Positions 52,890 through 61,157 of a DNA stretch of 64,000 nucleotides are shown here, in pieces (the first letter of the stretch is position 1; every line of letters begins with the position of its first letter). Position numbers and translations under genes: made by a program. The notes below the pieces were generated by a model that did no database searches, was not told the origin of the DNA, and worked only from the letters and a program-made list of their open reading frames with translations. The DNA comes from Bog-473 sp963838835. GTDB taxonomy: Bacteria > Actinomycetota > Acidimicrobiia > Acidimicrobiales > RAAP-2. Where the stretch lies: assembly GCA_963838835.1 (NCBI GenBank), contig CAWITA010000023.1, positions 682,001 to 746,000 on the forward strand, in the 5' to 3' direction.

Positions 52890-53600
52890 GTGCTGTTACT
52901 CCACGAGGTGCACCGGGTGGCCGGGTCTCGAGAACAGATGTTCGACTCCGCCTATCGAGACCAGCTCCTCCCCGCCCTGGCGGAGACGCGGGGCTGCCGG
53001 CTGCTGTGGTTCCTCCGGGTGGCGCACGGGAGCGGGCCGGCCTACACCGTGGTCACGATCATCGGCTGCCGAGACGCCGCGGCTTGGGCGGAGCTGGCCG
53101 AACGCATCCGCGAGGGCGACCTGGCGGAGTGGTCGTCCGAGGTCGACGGCATGCGGCACACCTGCGAGGCGAAGATCCTCACCCCGGTCTCGTGGTCGCC
53201 GGTGCAGCAGATCGACCTGACGACGGTCCCGACGACCGGCGCCTCGCACGAGCTCAGCCTCTTCATGGAGGACACGGCGTGGCCCTACCCGGGTGGGCTC
53301 CGGGCCTACCTGGGCAAGGCTGGGACTCTCTACGACACCGAGTTGAGCAAGTCCAAGCAGGAGGGGCGCAGCATCATCGAGCTCGAAGCGGCCTTCCAAC
53401 CCGTCTTCGGCTCCCACCGGACCAACGAGGTCGTCCTCTGGCAGCGCATCGTGAACCACAAGGCGCTCCTCTACCTCCTCGCCAACGACATGCCGCCCTC
53501 CGCGTCGGCACCGGGGACGTGGATGCACGACGCCCTCGCGGTGCGCGACCGCTGGGAGAGCAGGATCTTGCGCAGCGCCGACTGGTCCCCGCTCTACTGA
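52890..53600 (+). CDS. Hypothetical protein, possible dimeric alpha-beta barrel (NIPSNAP-like)
   Basis: A 236-residue protein without a clear family. Two halves look alike in outline: VLLLHEVHRVAGSREQMFDS and ELSLFMEDTAWPYPGGLRAY both begin a strand-helix pattern, and aromatic and charged positions recur (WFLRVAHG, VVLWQRIVNH). This resembles NIPSNAP or antibiotic-monooxygenase-like tandem ferredoxin folds. There is no signal peptide. It begins 23 nt after the SDR stop with an AAGGGGG, so it ends the 49.6-53.6 kb operon. Confidence 0.7.
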   Translation: MLLLHEVHRVAGSREQMFDSAYRDQLLPALAETRGCRLLWFLRVAHGSGPAYTVVTIIGCRDAAAWAELAERIREGDLAEWSSEVDGMRHTCEAKILTPVSWSPVQQIDLTTVPTTGASHELSLFMEDTAWPYPGGLRAYLGKAGTLYDTELSKSKQEGRSIIELEAAFQPVFGSHRTNEVVLWQRIVNHKALLYLLANDMPPSASAPGTWMHDALAVRDRWESRILRSADWSPLY

Positions 53601-53610
53601 CGCCCCGCGC

Positions 53611-54514
53611 TCAGCGGGCGGGGCCAGGTCGTGTGGCCCCTGCGGCGGGTATCCGCCGGCGGCGCGCACGGCCTGACCCCAAGGGGTGAGCAACCCGATC
53701 AGCTCCTCGAGCGCGTGGCCCAACGCGTCGAGCACGGGCTGACACTGGGCGTCGGTGGCCACCTCGATCGACTCGCGGACCTCCCTGCCCGCCGCGGTCA
53801 GCGCGCCCTCGCGACAAGGCCCCGTTCGGACAACCGGGCCTCGGCGGCATCGAGCTGTTCGGAAGACCAGGCGCGGGTGCGGACGTAGGTGCGCATCGGG
53901 AGGCCCCAGTAGAGCTCGGTCAGGAGACCGACCTCGGTGGCGTCCAGCCCCGCCGACGTCCACGCCGCCGTGTGGGCGTCGCCCCGGTACTCGCGCAGCG
54001 TGTCGGCCAGGCGCCAGACGTCGCCGACGGGATCGCCGGGCAGACCGAGGCTCCGCAGCCCGGCGAAGAGCGGCTTGCCTTCGGGCCGCAGCGGTGCCAC
54101 CGCCTCCGCCAGCAACTCGGCGGCGCGACCCGAACCCTCCGGCTCCGGTCCCAAGATCCGGACCAGTTGGGCGACGGCGCCTCGGGTCCGCGCCGCACAG
54201 ACGGTGGGCGCGTCCACGATGCTCCAGCCGTACTGGACGGCCGGGACGACCACCTCGGGGTTGAACACGGCGAAGGCCGCCGCCACCACCTCGCCGGGAA
54301 CCTGACCCATCACCGACCCCCGGCTCGTGAAGTAGGCCGGCCCGTCCGGCAGTTGCACGCCCCCGTCGAGAGCGCCCGGGCTGGGGGCAAAGCCCAGCTC
54401 GGCATAGGCCGCGTGGCATTCGGGAGCGAAATACACCTGGCCGGCCACCGGTTCGAGGGCGGCGGCCAGGCTCCGGCTCGGGGATCCGCTCGGGGATCCA
54501 CGCAACTCGCTCAC
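53611..54514 (-). CDS. SCO6745-like protein, frameshifted near the C-terminus
   Basis: About 300 residues, similar to the actinobacterial SCO6745 family (helix-turn-helix-like fold, function unknown). Conserved features are VYFAPECHAAYAELGF, YFTSRGSVMGQVPGEVVAAA, EGKPLFAGLRSLGLP and LREYRGDAHTAAW. The frame stops early at 53798, but GLVA is followed by EGALTAAGREVRESIEVATD in another frame; one base is missing near 53803-53815. The end is unclear because that frame has no stop before the opposing gene, and a second slip is needed to use TGA 53611. GTG 54514 is backed by TAGGGT 7 nt upstream. Confidence 0.7.
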
Positions 54515-54521
54515 AATTGCC

Positions 54522-54527
54522 ACCCTA
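54522..54527 (-). promoter_or_regulatory. Putative -10 box for SCO6745-like gene
   Basis: TAGGGT on the minus strand, 7 nt before GTG 54514. A TGCCAC/GTGGCA inverted repeat (54518-54538) overlaps it and could be an operator. Confidence 0.45.
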
Positions 54528-54545
54528 GAAGAGTGGCATTTCCTT

Positions 54546-54551
54546 TACCGT
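54546..54551 (+). promoter_or_regulatory. Putative -10 box for the PH-domain gene pair
   Basis: TACCGT ends 7 nt before GTG 54559. Its divergent partner is TAGGGT at 54522-54527, so the two promoters share about 45 nt. Confidence 0.45.
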
Positions 54552-54558
54552 TTTCTCC

Positions 54559-55038
54559 GTGGCGACTCCAGACGATCAGGCGTGGCTCCGCCCCTCACCG
54601 GGGCTGTGGAGAATGCGCCGGGCCGAGGTGACCACGTTCACCGCGGTGCTGGGCGCCTTCTTCGGCCTCGTCTTCCTTGTGGTGTTCGGCGCGGTGGCGG
54701 CGCTCGTCAGCCTCGGCGTCGTTGCGACCCTCGGCGGCGCCCTGTCGTGGTTCGTGCGCCGCCGTTACCGGGCTTGGCGCTACCGGGAACGCCACGAGGA
54801 CCTCATCGTCGCCCGCGGCGTCATGGTGCAGCGGCTCTCGGTGGTGCCTTACGGGAGGATGCAGTTCGTCGAGGTCACGGCGGGACCCGTCGAGCGCCTC
54901 TTCCAATTGTCCACGGTCAAGTTGCACACCGCCGCCGCGGCCAGCGACGCCCGGATTCCCGGGCTGGAGCGTGCGGAGGCAGCCCGGCTCCGCGACCGGC
55001 TGACCGAGCTGGGCGAGTCGATGGCGGCGGGGATGTGA
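54559..55038 (+). CDS. Bacterial PH-domain (bPH2) membrane protein
   Basis: A 159-residue protein with two membrane helices (VTTFTAVLGAFFGLVFLVVF and AALVSLGVVATLGGALSWFV), then one bPH2 domain (EDLIVARGVMVQRLSVVPYG and RMQFVEVTAGPVERLFQLST). It is like YdbS of Bacillus. YdbS/YdbT pairs confer resistance to amylocyclicin in Bacillus; the role here is unknown. It is followed 5 nt later by a larger PH-domain protein, matching the ydbS-ydbT order. Confidence 0.85.
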   Translation: MATPDDQAWLRPSPGLWRMRRAEVTTFTAVLGAFFGLVFLVVFGAVAALVSLGVVATLGGALSWFVRRRYRAWRYRERHEDLIVARGVMVQRLSVVPYGRMQFVEVTAGPVERLFQLSTVKLHTAAAASDARIPGLERAEAARLRDRLTELGESMAAGM

Positions 55039-55042
55039 GGAT

Positions 55043-56518
55043 GTGACGGAGGACCAGCCCGACGCGGCGCCACCCGGCGACGGCTGGCGCCGTCTCCATC
55101 CCTTCTCGCCCGTGGCGCGGGTCGGACGTCTCGTCCCGGCGCTCGCCTTCTTGTTTCTCGTCTCGACCGTCCACTCCAAGGCGGAGAACGGCACGGCCGA
55201 AACCGACTACCTCGTCATCATCACGCTCCTCTCGGCGCTCTACGGCTATGTCCACTGGATGGTCACCCGCTGGCGCTTCGAGGGAGACACGCTGCGGATT
55301 GAGACCGGCCTGATCCGCAAGGACTCACGGCGCCTGCCGCTGGCCCGCATCCAGGCGGTCGACATCGTCCGGCCCCTCCTGGCGCGCCTGCTCGGCGTGT
55401 CGGAGCTCCGCGTCCGCCTGGCCGGGTCGGGGTCGACCGACGGGAGGCTGGCCTACCTCGCCGCAGCGGAGGCGGCCGAGCTGCGCCTCGTCCTGTTGGC
55501 CGGGCACCGCGAGAGCGACCTCGCCGTGTCGAGCAACACCGGGCTGCCCATGGCGAGCGTCGCCCCGGGCCGGCTCCTCGGGTCGGTCCTCTTCTCCCTC
55601 GTCAGCCTGATCCTGATCAGCACCGTCGCGTGCTTGGCCGTCCTCGACGAGTTCGAACCTCGGACGGCCGCCACCTTGGCGGGGTTCCTGGCCGTGTACC
55701 TGCTCAGCTTCGCCGGCGTGGTCTGGCGCCGGCTGTCGGGCCAGTACGGCTTCATCGCCGTCGAGGGTCCGGAGGGGGTGCGCATCCGCCGCGGGCTCCT
55801 GCAAACGATCTCCGAGACGGTGCCCTACGGCCGGATCCAGGCGGTGCGCCAGGTGGAACCCCTGCTGTGGCGGCCCTTCGGGTGGTGCCGTCTGGAGGTC
55901 GACGTGGCCGGGGCGACGGCGCGCAACCAGCGGGGCGAGGGAACGAGCGTCGTGCGCAAGGCGATCTTGCCGGTCGGCTCGCAGCAGGAGGCCTGGCACT
56001 TGCTGGCGCGCCTCCTCGGCGCACCCGACCCGCGCCGCACGCCGCCGCCCCGCCGGGCCCGGCTCAAGGCCCCGCTCAGCTTCCACTTCCTCTCCGCCGG
56101 CCACGACCGCGCGCACGCCGTCTGCGTGACGGGTCGGCTCAACCGCGCCACGACCTGGGTCCCCCTGGAGAAGTCACAGAGCATCCGGCGGGTCCAAGGC
56201 CCGCTGCAGCGACCCCTCGGGCTGGCCACCGTGCACGTGGACGTGGCGGGTCGGCGGACACGGGCCGAGTTCCGCGACCGCGAGAGGTCAGAGGCGGAAC
56301 GCCTCGTCGAAGAGCTGTCCGAGCTCAGCCGGCTGGCCCGGATGCACCGGCAGCCCGCACCGGCAACGTCGTCCGACAACGAGAACACCGCCCCTTCGGG
56401 CTGGTACCCGGACCCGTCGGGCCGGCACGAGCACCGCTACTGGCACGAGGGTCGCTGGACCGAGCAGGTCGCCAACGGCGGCCGGCGCAGCGCGGAGGCA
56501 GCTACGCCGGCACGGTGA
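55043..56518 (+). CDS. YdbT-like triple bPH2 membrane protein with C-terminal DUF2510
   Basis: A 491-residue protein. It has paired membrane helices (VPALAFLFLVSTVHSKAENG, LGSVLFSLVSLILISTVACL) and three bPH2 repeats, each with a LIRKDSRRLPLARIQAVDIV-type strand (also GLLQTISETVPYGRIQAVRQ and LNRATTWVPLEKSQSIRRVQ). The last 50 residues add a DUF2510 motif (GWYPDPSGRHEHRYWHEGRW), which YdbT lacks. The GTG start follows the ydbS-like stop by 4 nt. It overlaps the convergent P450 gene by 17 nt at the 3-prime end. Confidence 0.85.
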   Translation: MTEDQPDAAPPGDGWRRLHPFSPVARVGRLVPALAFLFLVSTVHSKAENGTAETDYLVIITLLSALYGYVHWMVTRWRFEGDTLRIETGLIRKDSRRLPLARIQAVDIVRPLLARLLGVSELRVRLAGSGSTDGRLAYLAAAEAAELRLVLLAGHRESDLAVSSNTGLPMASVAPGRLLGSVLFSLVSLILISTVACLAVLDEFEPRTAATLAGFLAVYLLSFAGVVWRRLSGQYGFIAVEGPEGVRIRRGLLQTISETVPYGRIQAVRQVEPLLWRPFGWCRLEVDVAGATARNQRGEGTSVVRKAILPVGSQQEAWHLLARLLGAPDPRRTPPPRRARLKAPLSFHFLSAGHDRAHAVCVTGRLNRATTWVPLEKSQSIRRVQGPLQRPLGLATVHVDVAGRRTRAEFRDRERSEAERLVEELSELSRLARMHRQPAPATSSDNENTAPSGWYPDPSGRHEHRYWHEGRWTEQVANGGRRSAEAATPAR

Positions 56519-57752
56519 GGCGCATCGGGAAGCAATCGATGGAGCGTATGCCCGGCGTGTAGCTGAGCGTGTGACCGGGCTCGACCTCGTACTCGGGTAT
56601 TCGCTTGTGCCATTCCCGCAGCGCGACCCGCAGCTCGAGGCGCGCCAGGTGCGACCCGAGACAGCGATGGATGCCGCCGCCGAAGGCGATGTGAGGGTTC
56701 ACGTCCCGGTCGAAGCGCACCGAGTCCCCGTCGGGGTACTCGGCTTCGTCGGTGTTGGCCGAACCGATCATCACCATCACCTGGTCACCGGCACGGATGG
56801 GGCAGCCGCCAAGCTCGGTGTCCGCGACCGCCACCCGGGCGATGCCCATGACCGGGGTCTCCCAGCGCAATAATTCCTCGATCGCGTTCGGAATCAGCTC
56901 GGGGTCCTCGACCAGCTGGCGCCGCTGCTCGGGGTGCTGGGCCAAGAAGGCGTACATGCAATCGAGCGTGGCGGTGACCGTGTCAAGCCCGGCGATGAGA
57001 AAGAGGAAGCAGATGTCGAGGATGTCCTCTCGACTCAACTGGTCACCCTCGACCTCGGCGTCGAGGAAGTGCGAGAGGAGATCGTCACGCCGCTCGACCT
57101 CGCGCTGGTCCAGGATCTCGTTGAAGTAGTCGTAGACGGAGTCTGCGATCGTCTGCTGGTAGGCGTCCGCCTCCCGCGACCCGTAGAGCTTGCCGGTCAC
57201 GTGGTCCGGGCGGATGATCCCGTCCTTCATGGTGAGGAAACGGTCGAGCTCCTCGAGCGGCAGGCCCAGCAGGGTCAAGAAGACCTGGGAGGGGAAGGGA
57301 ATGGAGAATTCCTTGGCGAAGTCAACCGTTCCCCGGTCCACGAAGCCGTCGATGAGCTGGTTCACGAGCGCAGAGACCTCATCGTCCAGGAGCGCCATCT
57401 TGCGCGGCGCGAAGAGCGGGTCGAGCAACTTGCGGAACTTCTTGTGCTCGGGCGGGTCGATCTGCAAGGGGATCATCGGCCGCTTGTTCTTGAGGTCGAC
57501 CGCATCCATGTTGGAGGAGAAGATCTCCGGGTGGCGCAGGGTCTCCATGATCTCTTCCTTGCGCGACAGCAGGATTCCCCGAGCGCCGGACGGCATGTCG
57601 ATCGGCATGACCGGCATGTCGTCGCGCATCACCTTGAAAGTGGGCTGCGGGTTCGCCGCCATTTCGGGGTCCATCCCGCCGAGCGGATTGCTGTCAGGAC
57701 CAGACGTCGAGATCTCGGTCGTCTCCTCGGTCGTCTCCATGTCGATCTCCAT
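56502..57752 (-). CDS. Cytochrome P450
   Basis: A 416-residue soluble P450. The I-helix oxygen-binding motif is LIAGLDTVTATLD, the K-helix ExxR is EELLRWETP, and the heme-thiolate loop is FGGGIHRCLGSHLARLEL with the axial Cys. Class-I bacterial P450s receive electrons from ferredoxin; none is encoded next to it. The substrate is unknown. It starts 4 nt after the stop of the TetR regulator, so both form an operon. GGAG lies 6 nt before an internal ATG (57740), which is an equally plausible start. Confidence 0.95.
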   Translation of the reverse strand: MEIDMETTEETTEISTSGPDSNPLGGMDPEMAANPQPTFKVMRDDMPVMPIDMPSGARGILLSRKEEIMETLRHPEIFSSNMDAVDLKNKRPMIPLQIDPPEHKKFRKLLDPLFAPRKMALLDDEVSALVNQLIDGFVDRGTVDFAKEFSIPFPSQVFLTLLGLPLEELDRFLTMKDGIIRPDHVTGKLYGSREADAYQQTIADSVYDYFNEILDQREVERRDDLLSHFLDAEVEGDQLSREDILDICFLFLIAGLDTVTATLDCMYAFLAQHPEQRRQLVEDPELIPNAIEELLRWETPVMGIARVAVADTELGGCPIRAGDQVMVMIGSANTDEAEYPDGDSVRFDRDVNPHIAFGGGIHRCLGSHLARLELRVALREWHKRIPEYEVEPGHTLSYTPGIRSIDCFPMRLTVPA

Positions 57753-57756
57753 CGGG

Positions 57757-58365
57757 TTACCTAGCTGCGATTTGCAGGATGCGGTTCATTGACTGCACGA
57801 GCGATGCCTCGTCCGATTCGGGGATGATCCAGCTCGACGCGAAGAGACGGACGATGACGTCCACCAGCTGCTCACGTTCGATCGCCCCGCAGGCGACGGC
57901 GGGCACGGTATCGAGGGCGTCCCCGAGCCGCACGACGAGTTCGGCCCGCAGCGACGGCAGGTGATCGAGGAGGTAGGCCATCACGAACCCGGACTCGGAC
58001 TCGAAGAGGGGACGGCAGGGGTGGGAGCGGATGAAGTCGAAGGCGTAGGCCAAGAAGTTCCCGATGCGGTCCTCGGGAGCGTGGATGGTCGCCAGCACCT
58101 CGTCGAGCCCCACGCTGAAGCGCCGCTCGTCGTAGGCGGCGGCTCCCGTCAGGACGTGGTCCTTGCTCGGAAAGTAGCGGTAGAGGGTGCCACGCGAGAC
58201 CCCGGCCGCCTCGGCGATCTCTTGCATGCCGAGCCGACGCACCCCGCGGCGCCCGATCAGGCCCAAGGCCGCGGTCAGGATCCGCTCCTCGGTCGGGCTG
58301 AAGGTGCGGGAGGGTGCGGCTGCAGTCCCGAGCTCCGCGGGGACATCGAGCACCATCGCCGTCAT
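57757..58365 (-). CDS. TetR family transcriptional regulator
   Basis: A 202-residue repressor. The N-terminal helix-turn-helix reads ILTAALGLIGRRGVRRLGMQ then EIAEAAGVSRGTLYRYFPSK, the classical TetR pattern. The C-terminal ligand domain is all-helical and lacks family-wide motifs. It is the first gene of an operon with the P450, so it probably controls that enzyme in response to its substrate. ATG 58365 is supported by TAATGT 6 nt upstream (58372-58377); a GTG at 58371 overlaps this box. Confidence 0.92.
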   Translation of the reverse strand: MTAMVLDVPAELGTAAAPSRTFSPTEERILTAALGLIGRRGVRRLGMQEIAEAAGVSRGTLYRYFPSKDHVLTGAAAYDERRFSVGLDEVLATIHAPEDRIGNFLAYAFDFIRSHPCRPLFESESGFVMAYLLDHLPSLRAELVVRLGDALDTVPAVACGAIEREQLVDVIVRLFASSWIIPESDEASLVQSMNRILQIAAR

Positions 58366-58371
58366 GAGCAC

Positions 58372-58399
58372 ACATTAGACACTTTCTGTCCCTTTTGTC
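58372..58399 (-). promoter_or_regulatory. TetR-P450 promoter and putative operator
   Basis: TAATGT (58372-58377) is a -10 box for the regulator gene. It abuts GACA (58378-58381), N5, TGTC (58387-58390), N5, TGTC (58396-58399) on the plus strand. The first two arms form an inverted repeat, and the third is a repeat of one half-site. Binding there would block the promoter, as in autoregulated TetR systems. Confidence 0.45.
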
Positions 58400-58467
58400 T
58401 CACCGGGGGCCGGAACCGGCTGTGGCGGGGGGTGGGAGGCAGTCGCGCCCGGTGCAACGGACCCCGC

Positions 58468-60913
58468 TCAGGCCCTGGACCCGAGCCTCCATCGCCGGAC
58501 CGCGGGCACCACGAACAGCGCCACCAGCGCCCCCACCCCGATCAGGGTGGCCAAGAGGCCCACGTCGTCCGCCGTGGATGCCCCGTAGGTGAGCGTGACG
58601 TCGTGGCTGGTCGGCACCACCACCATGAGATTGGGCGTCACCCGCCAGGGCCCTTGGGCTCCGCTGGCGTGCCAGTTGGGGAAATAGGAGACCTTGACCA
58701 GCACCGGTGTCCCGACCCGTGAGACGTGGAAGCTGATGGAGGAGTCGGTCTGGGACACGGCGGTCACGCGGGTCGTCCCGACCCGTTTGACCGTCGGGTG
58801 GATATGGGTGACCGAGGTCCGGGGCCACGAGGCCGGCCCATCCTGGGCAAGCTCGACGTCCCACCGGGCCGGGTCGTCGTACCAGGCCACGGACGGGCTG
58901 AGCCAGCTCGAGGGCGCCGGCTTGACCCCCGAGAGCACGACCGGGTCGTTCTGCAGCGGGGTGACCAGCGCGGAGTCCTTCACGACGTAGATGTCCCAGG
59001 TCGTGTGGGTGAGAGCGCCGCTGTAGTCGTAGGTCCACGGACCGGTGCGGGCGACCAGCTTCGAGCGCGGGGTCAGCGTCGGCCTGTTCCTCGACCGTCG
59101 GGGTCTCTGCCATGAAGTACTTCACCCCGAGCAGCTGGAGGTGCTGCACCCCGAGCGTCACATCGACGGGGCCGTACGGCAGGCCGACCTCCGGCTCGGA
59201 CGGTCCGGCCGACAGCTCGGCCTGGTCGATGAAGTGGTAGGGCGTCGTGGTCGACGACTCGAACAGAAGACCCTCCATGGAGTCGATGCACCCGTTCGTC
59301 CAGTAGGGCAGCAGCATGAGGGCTTCGGGGGTCCCGAAGCGGTTCTCGCTGTCGCTGTACTCCCACATCTCGCGCCCGCAGCCGTAGCGCCTGCTGACCG
59401 CCTGCATCGTCTCGATGATGGAGTGGTACTCGGGGTACGAGCTCTGACCCTCGTACCCCTCGTAGTTGTAGGAGGACCAGTTGGTCACCTCGTTGGGGCC
59501 CACGGTCACCGGGAGCGACGAGGCGGGGAAGATGAAGGGCGGCACGACGGCCACCATGACCGCGAGGAGGCCGAGCACCGCGCCGCTCACGGCCGCCGGG
59601 CCCCACCGCGGAGACGGCGGACGTCGGGGTGCGACGACGTCGTCGGCCGTGGTGGCCGCGTCCACCGGAGACCGCGGCTCGGCCCACCGCGCTTCCTCCC
59701 TGGCCGCCTCCCAGCGCCGGGCCCGCGCCCGGCGCCACCACGCGGCGACGGCGATTGCGCCCATGCCAAAGGTCCACGCCGCCATCAGGTAGACGGAGAT
59801 GAACCAGAGGGGCAGGAGCCGGACGTTGTAGAGGCTGCCCTGTGGGTCGAGCGCGGTGGCGAGGGCCGACACGACGCCCAATACCGTCAGCGTGATGCCG
59901 AAGCGGCTGCGCACGAGAAACGCGGTCACCGCACCAAGCCCGGCGAGAACGAGGGCCCAGGCATCGGCTTCGCGGAAGTACTGGGCCCAACCTTCCACGT
60001 TCACGTAGCCCATGGAGGTCGTGTAGGCGTGTTCGAGCCCGAAGGGAACCAGCCACCATCCGCTCAACAACAGACCAACGCCGACGGTCGAGCCGGCCCA
60101 CCACAGGATCCGGGTCCGGGGAATCGGCTCGGCCGCCTCGTCCTTGCGCCACAGGAGGAGTCTCGAGTCGGCAATCCCCCAGCGCGCGGGCAGCAGCTCG
60201 ATCACCGTCAGGATGACGGCGCCTGCCAACGCGTACAAACCCGGGACGATGTGCGACAGCACGCAGCCGGCCAGCACGACCGCGGCCCAGCCGCGGTACC
60301 GACCCTCTCTGACCGCGCCGGCGAACAGGCCCAGGAACAAGATGGCGAGGGAAAGGCTGAAGGAAAACGCGTACTCGCCCGCCAGGGTCGAGAACAGATT
60401 GCCGCCGTAGATCGTGAAGGTGTAGTCGAAGAGGAACGGCAAGGTGGCGGCTGCCAGCAGGGTGGGAAGTGGTGGACGGAGGCGGAAGAAGCGACCGCAG
60501 GCCCAGGCGCAGACCGGGAGCAGGACCGATCCGAGGATCGTGCCCATTTTGAACGCGATGCCATAGGGGATGACCCAGCCGCCGATCGCGATGAAGAGGT
60601 CAGGCAAGGTGAAATAGAAGGTGTAGAGCGGAAACCCGTCGTACCAGCCGGGGTCCCAGCCCGTGAGGTGCCCGTGAGCCAACAGGGCCTCGAGGTACTT
60701 GGGCATCGCGATGTGCGCGCCCGTGTCGCCGCCCGTGGTCGTCGTATTGGTGAAGAGCAGGCTCGGGTGGAGCTGCGAGAGCGTCACGACGATGACGCTG
60801 GCGATCGTGATCACCGTGATGGCGCCCGGTACCCACCACCAACTCCCCCGTGGCGAGGGTCCGGGGTCCGGTGACCCCGACCGGGCCGGCGGAGGCTCCT
60901 GCACGCTCACCAC
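58468..60913 (-). CDS. Large multi-pass membrane protein (6-pyruvoyl-tetrahydropterin-synthase-related or GT-C-like), frameshifted
   Basis: About 814 residues after repair. An N-terminal helix (WVPGAITVITIASVIVVTLS) is followed by an extracytoplasmic loop with GGDTGAHIAMPKYLEALLAH and WDPGWYDGFPLYTFYF, then about ten helices, a large outside domain and a last helix (VGLLATLIGVGALVALFVVP). This layout fits the PTPS-related/YfhO-like GT-C membrane proteins that may transfer sugars from lipid carriers. One surplus base at 59055-59065 breaks the frame between EEQADADPAL and KLVARTGPWTYDYSGAL. The GTG start has GGGGAG 5 nt upstream. Family assignment is tentative. Confidence 0.7.
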
Positions 60914-61157
60914 ACCGGCTCCCCGCAGTTCAGGCACGTGCAACCGCGGCCGAGGCGACGCGGTCCAAGGCGTCCCCGCCACCGCTGTCGTCCGGCCACA
61001 TCGGGTTTACGTTACCGGCCGGACCTCGGTTTGGGGGCTCGGCTCCTCCCGCCTGATGAGCCGGGGAAGGCCCACAAGATGCCCGGTTGTCCCGACTGGC
61101 TCAGGGGGCGGCAACACGCCGCGGAGGCGACCGGGGTCAGACGGGCCCGGGGTGGGC

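Noticed and set aside
52896..53797. Extension of the SCO6745-like C-terminal frame to 52896
   Set aside because: Beyond about 53620 it is antisense to a well-supported gene; the missing stop is better explained by another small sequence error near 53611-53640.
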